Source: Struthidea cinerea (Eukaryota; Chordata; Aves; Passeriformes; Corcoracidae). Taken from it: DNA of 64,000 nt. Below the pieces are notes generated by a model. That model searched no databases, was not told the DNA's origin, and saw only the letters and a program-made list of their open reading frames with translations. This document shows positions 37,241 through 49,997 of the stretch, one piece after another. The position numbers and the translations under genes were made by a program. Where the stretch lies: contig VZTI01003366.1 of the NCBI GenBank assembly GCA_013397865.1, positions 444,738 through 508,737 on the forward strand, read 5' to 3'. The number at the start of each line of letters is the position of its first letter. Position 1 is the first letter of the stretch.

Positions 37241-40200
37241 CTAGGGATGGTTTGCATGCCATTAGCATTCAGTATCAATGGTGAAATTCAGAAAACAAAT
37301 AAAACAAAATGGGACTTGGATTCACTAAGCCCACACCATTTTAAAAGCAAAGTAGAAATTGCATCTGTTTAGATGCAAATGAAATACGCTAAACCCTCGC
37401 TCATGTACCCAGGCAGAAATCTGTTGAGTTCTGTAACCAAAGTTCACTTAATTGCTCACTTCTTCCAGTTAATGCACGTCACTCCTCTTCTGTGCTGCAT
37501 ACCAATTGAAACAGCTTTTCTGCAACGAGGACAACAGAATCCACTCTAAAACCAAGCCACAACAGAGTTGTTGTAAGGAATTTTGAAGGTAACTTTGGCA
37601 AGAGAAGCTGACTCGGAAAGCTGCTGCAAATTCAGGAGTGCTGCAAGCATCAGGAGTTAGCAAATAGCTCACCACTGAGCAAATAAATCAATGCAGGGCT
37701 GTTAAAGAAGGCTGGTCCGAGACATTTCAGGTCTGCTTGTCTTTTTCCTCTACAGCACCTGAATCAGCAAGGGACTTGGCAATTTCTGAAGACTTGTGTA
37801 CACTCAGTTAAAATAAAACTCCAGTGATGAGTTTTCCTAATCGGCCAAGAGGGAATATCTCTGAACAATAGCACAGAAATTGCAGGGAAGGAGGTAGCTC
37901 CACTGGGGGCTCAGAAGCAAGAATATTTATTACCCAGGCAACTCCCAGAGTTTGCCCTGTCATTCGGCCACACCACAAGGCTCTGAACATCCTTCATCAA
38001 AGGGGGCTGCAGAGAGGCACAGCTTTTACAGAGCAAAACTAAGCCCTGCCAAGGATTTTGCCAAATTTGTGAGTTACCACCCTTGGGGTAACAGCCCTCA
38101 ACGTGTTTGCTCACAGCCTGCCCTGACTGCAAAGTAAAACAGACTTACTTAAACTGCTGCTTTGGGAACCTTTTCATTTGAAGTGACAAAGATGGTTTAA
38201 GCAAACACATTTTACTCTGCAGTTGGGGCCAGCTAAGTACCTGTGGTCAGTTCCTGCAGCTCAGCTGCCACAGAATAGCTTTCGGCACGATCACATGAAT
38301 GTCAAAGCAATCCTGGAAAATTGTGCTTTCTGGCAGAAGCTGGGCACAGCATTCTAGACTTTTTTTATTTATTTTTTTCAACAAAACATGCATTTTTCCT
38401 CCAGATATACTCTGTTCTTAGGATAAAATTTCAGGGTGTTCATGGGGAGGGGAGATAGGAGCTCACGTTGATCAGTTTATTTTTTGTAGGAAAGAATGGC
38501 TAATCAGCCACATCCCAGGGCTGATGCCAAATATACCACTCCCTTAGTACTTTTGCTTTTATCATCCTATGGCTCTCAATAAGTCTGAGCTATCACTGCA
38601 TTTTGCCTCTACACAAACATGCCTTGTTTCTACAGGGACACCCAGAAAATTAAGAGCGATCAACAAAAGTTGCAAATACATACTTCACTTGAAGTGCATT
38701 GAAACCCCATGTAGAGATTCTCATTTCAGATTAAAATGCCTCCAAATTACTGCTTAGTCTTCTGCCAAGAAAGAGCCCTGAGAAAGAGCTCTTGCTGTGA
38801 AGAACTGTGAAGTTTAAATCAGTTTAGACTGCTGAAAGCATAGTTTTTATATCCACTTCACACCTGGGCATATTAAAGTGCCCACCATCAGAAAGGGAGG
38901 CTCCTGGCCACCTTGGAATGAAACTCAGATCTGACAAGATCCATCTTACAAATATAACATCCTTCAAAACAACTTTTGCACCTTTTTTTTTTTCTTTCTG
39001 GGTCTTGGGTAAGCTGAAGAGCTCACCACAAAACAAAAACAACAAAAGAAAAACAAAAACACCACCACCACCAAGAACAGTGAAAATTCCAACTTATCTA
39101 AGTGACTCTATATACCTGTGATGAGGTTTATAGATTTATAAACCCTCTGAGGCCAGCAGAGGGACTGAAAGGTTCAGTAAACCTTCACAGCTGCTCCAGT
39201 TCAGGGAGAAAGCAAGTTGAAGGGTAAGACTCAGCAGAGGGGCAGGCAGCCGCTTTGACCTCAGCCACGTGCAGCATGTCGTCCAGGTCCTGCCCTGCTC
39301 CCTCACACCCACAGGTGCTACAGGCACAGTTTCACCTCCCCTTTGGAAAACAGGGCTCTCAAACAAGCCCAGGGGATGAGATCCCCACATCTTTCTGTAT
39401 GCTAAACAGCATACATCACTGATCTGTGTGGGGCTGCTTACAAAGCACCCAACTAGGGAAGAGAAAGAGCATCAAAATCAAGTGTCTGCTTTTAGAAACA
39501 CACTAAACACACTAAAAATACACTCTGCTAGAGGAGATGGCACAACAGCTAAACCACCTGCTAGGAAAATAATACTCAATTGCTAAAGTGCCTAAATACA
39601 AATATACATGATTTAGAGACTCTAATTTGGGTAAAGATAGTTGGGATGGGCCAATTTTCAGGAAGAGTCATTAACACTTCAGAGATGGCAGGCACTAGTT
39701 TTGCCCAACTTCTCTTTTTGACTCCCCTGCTACGTCTGTCGTCTGTTAATCTCGCATGGGCGACAGGGAATAAAGCAAGAGGATCTCCCCCTCTGCTCTG
39801 TCTTGCACCTTTTTTAGGACACAGCAGTGTCATACTAAACAAGAATACAACACAGCAGCCTGAGACCTGGCACCATGGACTCACACCATTATTGACAACC
39901 CACCTGCAGGCAGTGCTCTGGGCCATGCTGCTGGACACCCCTGGAGCAGTTCCTTGTCTGAAGGCTCTACAAGAAAATCCTTTCACCTTGTTCACCTGGG
40001 CTTGCTACACCCACAAATCCTTTGTCTGGCAGTGCAATCCATCGCTCTTCATCCTGTGGGCAGCTTGGTCTTGGCCAGTACAGAGGAGACAGCACTAAAA
40101 TTGTTCCTGTCAGGGCACAACAGGTCCCAGTGGCTCCCTAAAGGACAGGAAAGCACAAGGAGCTCAGCTGCAGGGCTGAGCTTGTTAAATGGTGCCCACA

Positions 40201-41853
40201 GAGAGCTGAGCAGGGCCCTCAAGACCCATCAGTGCCCCAGGGCCCAACCTGCTGCTCCCCTCAGAGCAAAGCCTCTGCTCTGTGCTGCTGGTAAAAGTCT
40301 GAGCATGCCAAGTTCTCAGCCATTCTCTCTGCCTCCCCAGCCTGTCCTGGGGTTTGTAGATCTCAGCACAGCAGGGCCTGAACTGTGTCCTGGTTTTCAC
40401 TGCTGTTGACTCAAAGGGCTCCCAGATTTACAGCAGCAGGACATGTTACTGGGTGTGTAGTATGTGTTCCTGCTGCTCCAGATTCACAAAGCAAGGGTAA
40501 ATTAAGGCCTGGATTCTTGTGCTCTGTCTTTCATAGCTGACAGGTGATCCCAGAAGGGTCGTGGTCCCACATTTGAACTTGATAGTTCAGTGTACAGTGT
40601 CTTTTTTGTGTCCTGCTCGTGCAATACACTGAACAGACCTGCCAAACAAGATCAGACAGAGCTTAAGTTTGATGTGAAATTACTTAAAATATTATCTACA
40701 TACTGCAAGAGCTTTGAAAGTGAACAATATTAAACACTTTTCTCACTAAAAAAGGCTCCAGGATAGATTTACTGTGCAAGCTCCAATCCAAAGCAATTAA
40801 AGTGAAGAAAGATTTCCTCTAACTTAAGTGCCATGGATCATAGCCCTTCACCTCCATCTTTTCACATATCTGTACAGGAACAAGAAGTTAAAGATATACT
40901 TGCTACGTCTTACACAGAGTGGAATTCAATTAACATTTTTCTGCAACAAAACTTAGAGAAGCACTTCAGAGCTGCTGCTCACAATGCAGAAGCGACTGAA
41001 CAAATGATATTCTCATTAGCGCTCTGTCTTTCCCTGCTGCGCAAGCCAAATCCTTGAACACTAAAAGCACCTCAGCATCAGCTGGCTTCACAGACATCCA
41101 GAGCAATTTTTCAAGCTCCCTGACTTTTATAGACCGGGGGGAAGGGATTTGGTGTGCTTTAATCCATTCTATTATATGAACTCAGAAATGGTTTTCACTC
41201 TCTAGCACTATATATTAAGCTGGCTGCAGTTATTCTATTCCTGATTATGCTGAAAGTTACTGGCAATAATTTGATGACTCTATTTTCTTGTCTTTTTTTT
41301 TTTCTTCTTTTCCAAACTAACCTGTGAATTTAGTTTCCCTCGCAGCAAGTAAATAACGCAATAAAACTGAAGATAGTAGCCAACACATTCACATCTTGAT
41401 GCCTGAAATTGTGGATGAACAAGTAAAAGCTTCTGTACTTTGTAGGTGAAATTTACTGTATTCAATTCCCAGGTCTTTAGTCTGGAAGAACATGTACAAG
41501 AAAATCGCATTATTTTGCAGTCCCCTATTTTTTTTTTTTATGTAGAAGACTAGCCACCTTTTCAATGTAAGTGAATTTACCTTTGCAAGTCTTCAGACAA
41601 ATACTACCCCAACCATTTTAAAGACTGGGAAAAACTTAGGTCAAGAATCATTTACAGAAAAGCTTCTTACTCATGCAATACAAGCTACTATTAAATACAA
41701 CTAAAGACAGAAAAGAATCTGTTTTACTACTGTACTCATAAAAATACATGAAAGTAGGGAAAAAATTCCATCTGCTTGGCTTCCCCTCTTTTCCTCTGAC
41801 CACTGAAACAATTTGTCTCCTAAACCCAGAAAAGAGAGAGAAAGTGAGGCCAC
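37241..41853. other. intergenic DNA, no gene recognised
   Basis: No exon is supported. The plus-strand frame at 39580-40098 (172 codons) has no recognisable domain and overlaps a minus-strand frame. An octamer word ATGCAAAT lies at 37373-37380 and a CTCF-like word at 39153. T-rich runs occur near 38988 and 41288. Nothing else is recognised. Confidence 0.6.
39153..39164 (+). promoter_or_regulatory. CTCF-like core motif (candidate)
   Basis: CCAGCAGAGGGA, preceded by GG, matches the vertebrate CTCF core CCASYAGRKGGC at all but the last position. The motif is short and single matches occur often by chance. I saw no supporting site nearby. Confidence 0.25.
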
Positions 41854-42373
41854 ACTGGTGAGGCCACACCTCAAGTGCTGTGTCCAGTTCCGGGTCCCTC
41901 ACCCCAAGAAAGACATTGAGGGGCTGGAGTGTGTTCAGAGAAGGGTAATGGAGCTAGGGAAGGGTCTAGACAGTCCTATAATGAGTTGCTGAAGGAGCTG
42001 GACGGCTCAGCCTGGAGAAAAGAAGGCTCAGGAGTGACCTTATCATTCTACAACTACCTTAAAGGAGTTGTACCTGAAAGAAGCTGGGGCTCGGCCTCTT
42101 CTCCCAGGTAACAAGTGACAGGACAAGAGGACATGGCCTCAAGCTGTGCCATGGGAGGCTCAGGTTGGACACCAGGAAGAATTTCTTCCCTGAAAGGGTG
42201 GTTAAGCACTGGAACAGGCTGCCCAGGGAGGTGGTGGAGTCACCATCTGTTCTAGAAATGACTGGACATGGCACTCAGTTCTCTGGTTTAGTTGACATGC
42301 TGGTGTTCAGCCAAAGGTGGGACTGGATGATCTTGGAGGTCTTTTCCAACCTAAATGATTCTGTGATTCTGTG
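41854..42373 (+). mobile_element. CR1 LINE 3' fragment
   Basis: The fragment begins in the C-terminal end of the CR1 ORF2 (a broken translation of the CVQFR..P HPKKDIEGLE type) and continues through the 3' UTR (GGTTAAGCACTGGAACAGGCTGCCCAGGGAGGTGG). It ends with GATCTTGGAGGTCTTTTCCAACC and two GATTCTGT repeats, the typical CR1 terminus. Frameshifts and stops make it a dead 5'-truncated copy. A short duplicated word (GTGAGGCCACAC) sits at its 5' edge. It lies about 1.5 kb beyond the likely end of CFAP58 and in the opposite orientation. Confidence 0.93.
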
Positions 42374-43916
42374 GGAGATGTACACAGACTCGGACTACCT
42401 CTGGGTAAGTTAGGGGGCACACTGTACGGTGTAGAGAGTAATACATCAGTTGTTCTCTACAGAGTGATGGTGTTCTTGGAGTTTAACTGTGCCTCTCGTT
42501 CATGTGAATTAATAAAGGCGTCTTTGATGATTTATTTCAATACAAATTACTTCCCAGTGTAAGCACAGCAGAATTCAGCTCCAGGCTGGATACTCAGAAC
42601 CTTAGCAAATACCAGCTTCTAGAAGCTTCAGTAAAACCTACTTGGGATTCCATCAGACTCAAGTGTCCATGTCACTTATTGTCAATTATTCTATCTATAA
42701 GGACACGTCAGATACACAAAAGACACAATTCCGACAGTATGACTGCCCTAAAATGATAACTTTAGCATAATGCACTTGACAGTGAAAAAGCAGTAATAGC
42801 TATTTTGGGGACAAAAGAAAAATACAATGGATCTGATGACTAAGTGTTCTAGTCCCCAATGTAAAAGCAAAGTAGATCCCTGTCGTATTTAACTTGATTC
42901 CTTTGAATTAAACACTTCCATTAAAGTTTCCCACAGTAGCTTTAATATTTAATTATGTATTCCACCAAAGGAAAGAACAAAATCTTTGCAAAGGGTTTTT
43001 TTGAGGTTTTTTTCCTGCATGTGAAATATTTATCAGCATATCTCTTTGGACAAGTATTTTTATCCCCCAGGCAGGAAAAAATCTTCCACGTTCAAATCAG
43101 TTTCAAAACATTTTATTTTACAGCTTGAAAGTTTTCTATACTTCAGCACCTCATGCCGTGACTTTGTTATTTCACTTGTTAATGAATGGTAATTAAATCT
43201 CTTTTGGCTGAAAAGGTTGGAGGGCTCCTGCTGTATTACAAAAACAATTTCTGAAAGTTACAAAAATGCCCAAGTGTCTAGAAATTAAAGCATAAAGTTT
43301 GCCATGTTTTGCGTCCAAGTTTTAATCGCTCGGAAGGATTTGTGTGGGAGAACAGCATGTCCCACTGAGTGCACACAGTCCCCCCAAATGAACAGACATA
43401 ATTATGTCACTTTGTATCTACCAGAGTAAACACAATCGTGCTCTTAATAATGTACACTGTGGCCACAAACTTCCTTGATCTTACTAACAACTGTAGCAAA
43501 CACTGCATAAACCCTATTATACACTACCTACACAGAGAACTGCGACATACGTACATCTAAGGAAAGACCTGTTAATTTTGCATTTGCTCAGCAGGGCTTG
43601 AAACATCAGCCTATTAATTTTTCTTCTTTTCTGTATTCTCATTTCTTTCAGGTGCTTTAAGTCAGAAGATAAATGGAATGAGTGCTTACAACAGAGGTAG
43701 ATAAAAGAAATAACTACATATTAAGGCATTTTGTGGTGTTACAGTGCTAGAGACACACTATTGTAGAAGAAATATCTCCATTATCCATTTATATCTGTGC
43801 AGGCTTCAAATGGGCAGATTTGGTACACAATTTGTAAAAAGAACTATGTTAATTCCAATACAAAATGTGCAAAATATAAATGCAATATAAAATGTAATTC
43901 CAGTGTAAAAATGTGT
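42374..43916. other. downstream flank of CFAP58, AT-rich, no gene
   Basis: No coding signal is seen. The stretch 43.09-43.45 kb contains runs such as TTAATGAATGGTAATTAAATC and GACATAATTATGTCAC with intact, unrepeated sequence. That is the look of a conserved non-coding element, but no alignment was possible. Confidence 0.5.
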
Positions 43917-43922
43917 TTTATT
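43917..43922 (-). terminator. likely CFAP58 polyadenylation signal AATAAA
   Basis: This is the first minus-strand AATAAA downstream of the CFAP58 stop codon, about 126 bases beyond it. It would give a 3' UTR of roughly 150 bases. More distal signals cannot be excluded without transcript data. Confidence 0.5.
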
Positions 43923-44047
43923 ATATACAATATACAAAATTTTCCTGAAGGTGATACAGTGATTTCAGTAGATTCTGAATCTCTTTTAAAATTACAGTTT
44001 CTCAAACAAGAAACTGGGAACGGGAATGCAAGTAGATGAGTGCATTC

Positions 44048-44168
44048 CTAGACTGCAATTTTGGGAATGGATCCGCTCAAAGGAAAGGCCCCTATGTTGA
44101 AGTGAGGTACATCAGCCTTGAGGGGTGGTAATTTCATCCTCATATCGATGCTGGATCGCTCCTTCTCC
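44048..44168 (-). CDS. CFAP58: CFAP58, last coding exon (C-terminus, stop TAG)
   Basis: This is the final exon of cilia- and flagella-associated protein 58. Minus-strand acceptor TTTCTATTTAAAG precedes it. Its first base completes the Lys codon left open by the upstream exon, and 39 further codons and TAG follow. The segment begins EKERSSIDMR, contains MKLPPLKADV and ends FNIGAFPLSG...KIAV. The basic start continues the coiled coil. The rest is a Pro-containing, probably unstructured tail. From memory, mammalian CFAP58 also ends soon after KRKEQ with a Gly/Phe-rich F..GGFPL-like tail, so FNIGAFPL is probably its counterpart, though the tail is clearly divergent. The perfect phase match and position support the exon. 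The weaker point is the low similarity of the tail. Confidence 0.85.
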
Positions 44169-47100
44169 CTTTAAATAGAAACAAAGAAACAGAAAATTCA
44201 TATTTCATTCTGCAGCCCAGAGATGTTTACAAACTAAGGAAATCTGTGTCCTCCAGAGTTTCTTTGATGCAACCACGTATCAAGAGATCATTTTTGAAGT
44301 GTTGATTAAAGCCTGTTAGGCTAAGCCTCCAAGACTAGGTGTCAGTTTGGATCTAATTACAAGACTACTGATGGAGTTTGGAATTATTAAAATTAGAAAT
44401 AAATGAGCTTTCTTTGTGCTACTCCCCAAAATGGTCAGAGCATCTCATTAGAGCAAGCATATACATGAGCTCCATGACTTCAGATTTCTAACCACCATCC
44501 TGTTCTAGCTGGAATATGCCTGTTTTCAAACAAACAGCTACATTCATCAAAGGCACAATGGGGAGATTTTTTTCCTTTGTTGAATTTTAATGAATATATA
44601 GTGCTATCTGTCTTCACATTTTAACAAAGTTCCAGTGATAATGGCCCTGTGACATTTGCAGAAAACTAAGTGTGCTGTAGGTGCACTGACAGCCCCAGGG
44701 AGTTGCTCCATCTGAGAAACCAGGAGGTCTTGAATTTGATGGCCTTAAGAGGAGGGAATGAGGGTTAGCTGGTTCCACTCTTGCAAGGTTGGGGAGGTAA
44801 GCACAGCATTAGAAAGATGAAGGACAATATGCCAAACTCACTGTGATATACCTGGATGCTTCAGAGAGAGGTCCTGAGATACTTAAGATTAACCAAGTGG
44901 AGCTTTATGAAGTTCTAGTTTATCATAACAGCAAAAGTCTCAAGGCTTTACAAAGAAGGTCAGTGCCATTATTTTATTTCACAGTCACTGAGATTGAGAC
45001 ACAAATGTGAGTGCAATCACACTTTTACAAAATCTAGCCTTGTCACATGAGTATCTTTGCTCAGTCCCCAGTACGGGAAAAGAAAACACTTCCTGGTATT
45101 ACTACTTTTCTATTTGCCCCTAGATAACTGTGAGGATATGAGGAAGTTCAGGGAAACCATGTAGTATGTCTAGTTATGCATCCTTTTTCAAAATTGACCC
45201 ATACAGAGGTAGGAGAATAGCCAAAAGATGGCACAGATGAACTTAACAATGAAAACCATTTATAACTGGTTTTAATTGTATCAATGTAGCACTAATGGAT
45301 ATAGCAGTTGACAGCAGTAAAAACTAACATTCTGTATTTAGATGGCTCATCCCATCTCACTGTTGGGCTTCCAAGTTTGGGGAGAGAAAATAATCCAGAA
45401 TCCATGCTCATTCTTTCCCCATGCTCCCGTGGAGACAACCAACAGATGTTCTCATCAGCATGGAAAATTCTATGCAACTGAATACTATATTATACAGAAT
45501 TAATGTGCAACCAGACACGTGCAAAAGCTCCCAGTTACTACTGACATCCCTCAGTGCAGTTATTTATATATATAGGACTGCTGGATTAGGTCTCTGGTGT
45601 GGATTTAAGCTTCATATTTTCTCACAAATCCTTATCAAGATCAAAACGGGATCCTGGTGCTAGAAGCAACTAGGAAAATAGTGATGCAGAAAGGGTTCAA
45701 GAAGCTGAAGTTAAAAATAGGAAGAGATAGAAAAAGAACAGCTAAGACAACTGGGAAAGACAACATTCAGAATCAGAGAGATGAAAACGAGGATTTCAAA
45801 CTCACAACCAAAATCTTAAACGTTGAATTTTCATTTTGAACACAAAGCTGAATTCCGTCTGTCACTCATATTCCTTCAGCATCACATGGTAAGCTGCATT
45901 TATTCAGTACCAAGATGTTAAATCACAACTCAAAGCTATCCTGTGCAAATCAATAAAAGCTTTAGATAGTAACTTTGTGTAAGGTTATCGGAGAGTATTA
46001 ATTCTCTTTCATACCAGGGTAGTCAATAATGTTGTTCATGCTATTGTCCTGACAGGATCCTCTTTTTATTAGCAAAACCAGCTACATTTATTTCACACAT
46101 GATGTTAACATTAGCCAGCAAGATAGAGATCAAGTCAGTGGTTTTCTGTCACTGGGATTTAGAGAAATCTGAGATTGTACAAATCAAATGGCCCTGGCTC
46201 TTTGGCCAGAATGCACATAGCAGGCACTGCCTGTCCAGCCCTGCCTGAGGCAGGAATGGTGTGGGACGGCTGTATGGCAGGGAAGAGGACTCCTTGGGGA
46301 AGAACTTGGCTGCACAACAGGTTCTCTTTATTGCAGACAGCCAGCGATGTGTCTTGCACAATTGGCAGGTTGGAGAAGGAGGGCTGCACAAGGTTGTTTC
46401 CTTTGCCAACACAAAGCACAGCCTAGAGACTACAGAAGCTGCAGTTATCCAGGACTGATCTGCCCTGATAGGCCTCTGTGTCCTTCAAAGCAGGATGCAG
46501 TCCAGCAGGCTTGACTGGGTTACAAAGCAATGAGGGACAGAGGAGAGCAAAGCCCAGCACCACCTCTCAGCTGCCACAAGACAAGAGAAGTGCAAGCCAG
46601 GGCTGGCAGCACACTGCTGGTGCTTTCTGAGGCTGTGGTGGGGGCAATGAGATGATGCCACCCTGCAGAAGCACCACTAACAGTAGCTGAATGTATTTCC
46701 AAAACACAGATGTCACAAAGACACCAATGCTCATCGGACTACAGCCGTGCTTGCCCAAAAGAACAACTTGACAAGCTGCCCCAGGGGCAGATCTCTATCC
46801 TGAACAGATAAACAGTGTATCCAGCACTAAATTACTTGCAATACGAAATTCCTTTCACTGTATAACATGACCCACTTCAGCCACTATCATCTCACACGGT
46901 ATTTTTTTACTTTAAAGCAATTATGTCCTTAACAAGTGGAGCTTTTATGACAGGAATTAATTCTAGGTGAGATATAACAACAAAATGTGGGTGAATTTCT
47001 CTTCATCTGATAAACAAAGAGACATGATGCCAGAGTCCAAAATGGAAACATCAAATTTACTGTGAAGGAGACATTTAGCTGCTGGAAATGGATTATCAGG

Positions 47101-48362
47101 CATTATGGTAGCCTCACATATTGATCCTAAAGCTTTAGAAAGGCCATTAGCACTGCACAATTGTTGCTAATTCCAAACATTACAGTAACATCATGCAATT
47201 TGCAGATGGACAAAAGTCACTGTTTATCACTGATTATTTTGCTAATTTAGTCATCAAATCATTTGCTGTCTGAAATGCGATTAAGGAAGAAATGATAGAG
47301 GCAACTTTGAATTATATTCAGCAACTGTAGAGAACTGTTGGCTTTAGTGTGTGAGGAAGGCACAGGCTGAGGATGGAAATGAGTGGAAAGACAAATGCTT
47401 TCTGTGTATATAGAAAATCTTGGCAACAGATCACATCATCTGACTGGAGAAATCTAAGGAATTTCTCTTTAAAAGTAAAGTCCACCCTCAGCACCCTCAG
47501 CAAGTTTTCAGATGACAACAAGCTGAATGGGGCAGTTGACTCACCTGAAGGACAGGATGCCATCCACAGGGACCTGCATAAGCTCAAGAACTGGGCCCAC
47601 GGGAATCTCATGAGGTTCCACAAGACCAAGTGCCGGGTGCTGCACCTGAGTCGGGGCAATCCCTGGCATCAATCCAGGCTGGGGGATGAACAGATGGAGA
47701 GCAGCCCTGCCCAGAAGGATTTGGGGGTGCTGGTGGGTGAGAGGCTGGACATAAGCCAGCCATGGGCACACACAGCCCAGAAATCCTGTTGCAATAGGAC
47801 AAGGGATAAGGGTTTTTAACTGAAGGAGGGTAGATTTAGACTAGATATAAGAAGGAAATTTTCTGTTATGAGGGTGGTAAACCACTGGCCCAAGTTGCCC
47901 AGAGATGTGGTAGATGCCCCATCCCCGGGTACATTCAAGGTCAGGTTGGATGGGGCTCCGAGCAACCTTATCTGGTTAAAGAGGTCCCTGCTCACTGCCG
48001 GGGGTTGGACTAGATGGCCTTTAAAGGTCCCTTCCAACCCAAACTGTTCTATAATTCTATGCTTTGATGTCAGAGACCAGACACTAATCTGTGTTCTCTG
48101 GGCACCATCTCATGGGTATGAATAATTTAACTGGACTGCAGAACATGTTCAGCAACATCTCTGATGGATGTTCTTGTCCCGGCCATAGATCATGGTAAAT
48201 CCAGACCAGACTGAAGTAACATGAAGGATAACATTCAAGGAAATTAGGCAACAAAACTGTATCACCTCAGCCAAATTTGGCCACATTCTAGTCAAAAGGG
48301 TCTCAAACAAAAATCTAGCTTATGCAGAAAGTTGTGTAGACAAAACTGTTGTTTCTCCATAC
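44169..48362 (-). other. CFAP58 last intron (4194 bp)
   Basis: The intron is bounded on the minus strand by donor GTATGG (after CAGAAGAA) and acceptor TTTAAAG. It holds one internally deleted CR1 (47481-48061) and otherwise unremarkable AT-rich DNA. Short frames at 45421-45839 and 46149-46458 are not supported as exons. Confidence 0.8.
47481..48061 (+). mobile_element. CR1 LINE fragment with internal deletion
   Basis: The plus-strand frame shows the reverse-transcriptase C-terminal segment of CR1: [15 protein letters not shown], then [28 protein letters not shown] and [12 protein letters not shown]. After CAGAAATCCTGTTGCAAT (about 47796) it jumps directly to AGGACAAGGGATAAGG in the 3' part, so a few hundred bases of the normal element are missing. 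It ends GGTCCCTTCCAACCCAAACTGTTC and TATAATTCTATG. It lies antisense in the last CFAP58 intron and is inactive. Confidence 0.93.
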
Positions 48363-48496
48363 TTCTTCTGTTGCTCCTTGCGTTTCTGAGCCAGATATTT
48401 CTTTTTCATTTCCAGAAGCTCATTGTTAAGTCTTTCAATTTCATGTTTGTATTCTTTGCTCTGTGTTTCACACATATTCAGTTCTGAGGACAAAAC
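48363..48496 (-). CDS. CFAP58: CFAP58, penultimate exon
   Basis: This is an internal coding exon of 134 bases: 44 full codons plus two bases. The acceptor is GTGTTTTGTTTATTAG and the donor GTATGG. It opens VLSSELNMCETQSKEYKHEI and closes KKKYLAQKRKEQQK. The Leu/Glu/Lys-rich heptad pattern is the distal coiled coil. By my recollection, the words VLSSELNM, SKEY and KKKYLAQKRKEQ are hallmarks of vertebrate CFAP58, which is why I am confident of the gene. It enters in phase 0 from the exon at 49998-50117. Reading through the donor would add about 14 residues and a stop, so correct splicing is needed for the full tail. The protein acts in motile cilia and sperm flagella, where loss in mammals disturbs flagellar structure. 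Confidence 0.93.
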
Positions 48497-49997
48497 CTAA
48501 TAAACAAAACACAAATAGCAGAAACAGGAGATGATGCTTCACTTACACATGAGTATTCTTACAAGCATTTTCTCCTTTTATATTTGATGATGTAAGACAT
48601 GATCATTTTCTACCACAACTCTTTTTCCATCATGATATTTCATTTGATCTCACCTCTTTTCACCTAAAATCAACTTAAAAAATAAAGGTTATGCCATTTA
48701 ACCATAATACGACATGTAAAATACGCTCCAAGCTTTATGGGAATGGCATTAATATATACATTAGCTCTTAATTTCTGGGACATAAAGTTGGGTAAAAAGC
48801 CAAAATTAAGGTCTTAATAAATCAGGGATTTATTTGATAATAATAGGGTTTATTTACAGGGATCCACTGCTAAGTGGAGTAATTCAATCCACACAGGCAA
48901 AGTAGTACCAGGCACTGTAAATATGAATACAAAACCACTGTCATGTGAATCAGTGAAATTTTTAAAAAGGAGAAGCATTCATAGTGCACATTCGTTCTTT
49001 CAAAAGGATAGTAGCTTGACCTGGCACCCCAAAATGGCATGCACACCATCATGCTCCAGCGTGTTGTGCCTGACATACAAAGTAGCAATTGACTGCATTA
49101 AGGACAAATAAGGACCCTATGGAGAACTTCAAATCACGTTCAGTTTAGCTAAACTTTGGCTTCTATTTTACATTTTTTTATATTGTTTTTCTTCCCCACA
49201 GAAAGCTAAGATTTGCATAACAGCCTCTTTGTTTCCTAAGGGCCCATCTGCTCCTGCATTTTTTTTCCTCATGGTTAGTATAGACGTGATTATGATGCAG
49301 TGAACAGGAGACGATGACTTCAACAGAGAGAGGAGCTGTAGAAGCAGATGAACTCCTGGGGAGACTGATCTCTCATGCAGGCAAGAATAAGAGAAGATCA
49401 GCTTATTCATAGAATATAATAGAATTCTATCAAAGAATCACTTTTAATATTATGCTTTTAAAATTTTCTACAGGATTCTTTCAGAAGCAGGAACTCCTCC
49501 CTTCTATTGACAAGGGGTTAGAACAAGTTCCTCATGTCATCTCCATAAAATCTGCAAATCTAAACATACGTGTACATATGGCAGGAACTTAAAACTGGAT
49601 TCTCAATATATTCCCACTAGTTCGTTAAAAAGAAAACAAAATGGCTTTGATTTGCTTATTAAAAATATTATTAAAGGTTTCAGATAGAGGGAAGGACAAT
49701 AAGCTGAATGAAAAGCTGACAGTATCCCAGAATGCCCATGCAAAAAAACATATTTACAGCTTTGTGCTTCACACTCATATTGTAATAAGATTTATCCTCT
49801 ATTTCAAGGAAACAAAGTAGCATAACATGCAAAAAAAGTTCGTTTGCTGCTCTTGGTTGTCCCTTGAGGAGATGCAGTGTTAACCTTGTTTTCCTGGTCT
49901 AATATACTAGGGCAGGCACGGTGTTCATTGAAGATCTCCCTGAAGCCCCTCTGCCAGGCTGGCAGCCCCTTCCCCAGTGACAGTGGGCACCTCTTAC
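48497..49997 (-). other. CFAP58 intron (1501 bp)
   Basis: Phase-0 intron with donor GTAAGA after CAGATCAAA and acceptor TTTATTAG. No recognised repeat or further exon. Near 49407-49432 the words CATAGAATATAATAGAATTCTATC could be a tiny CR1-tail remnant, too short to call. Confidence 0.85.

Noticed and set aside
39580..40098. 172-codon open frame, plus strand
   Set aside because: No motif or homology that I recognise, and overlapped by a 139-codon minus-strand frame.
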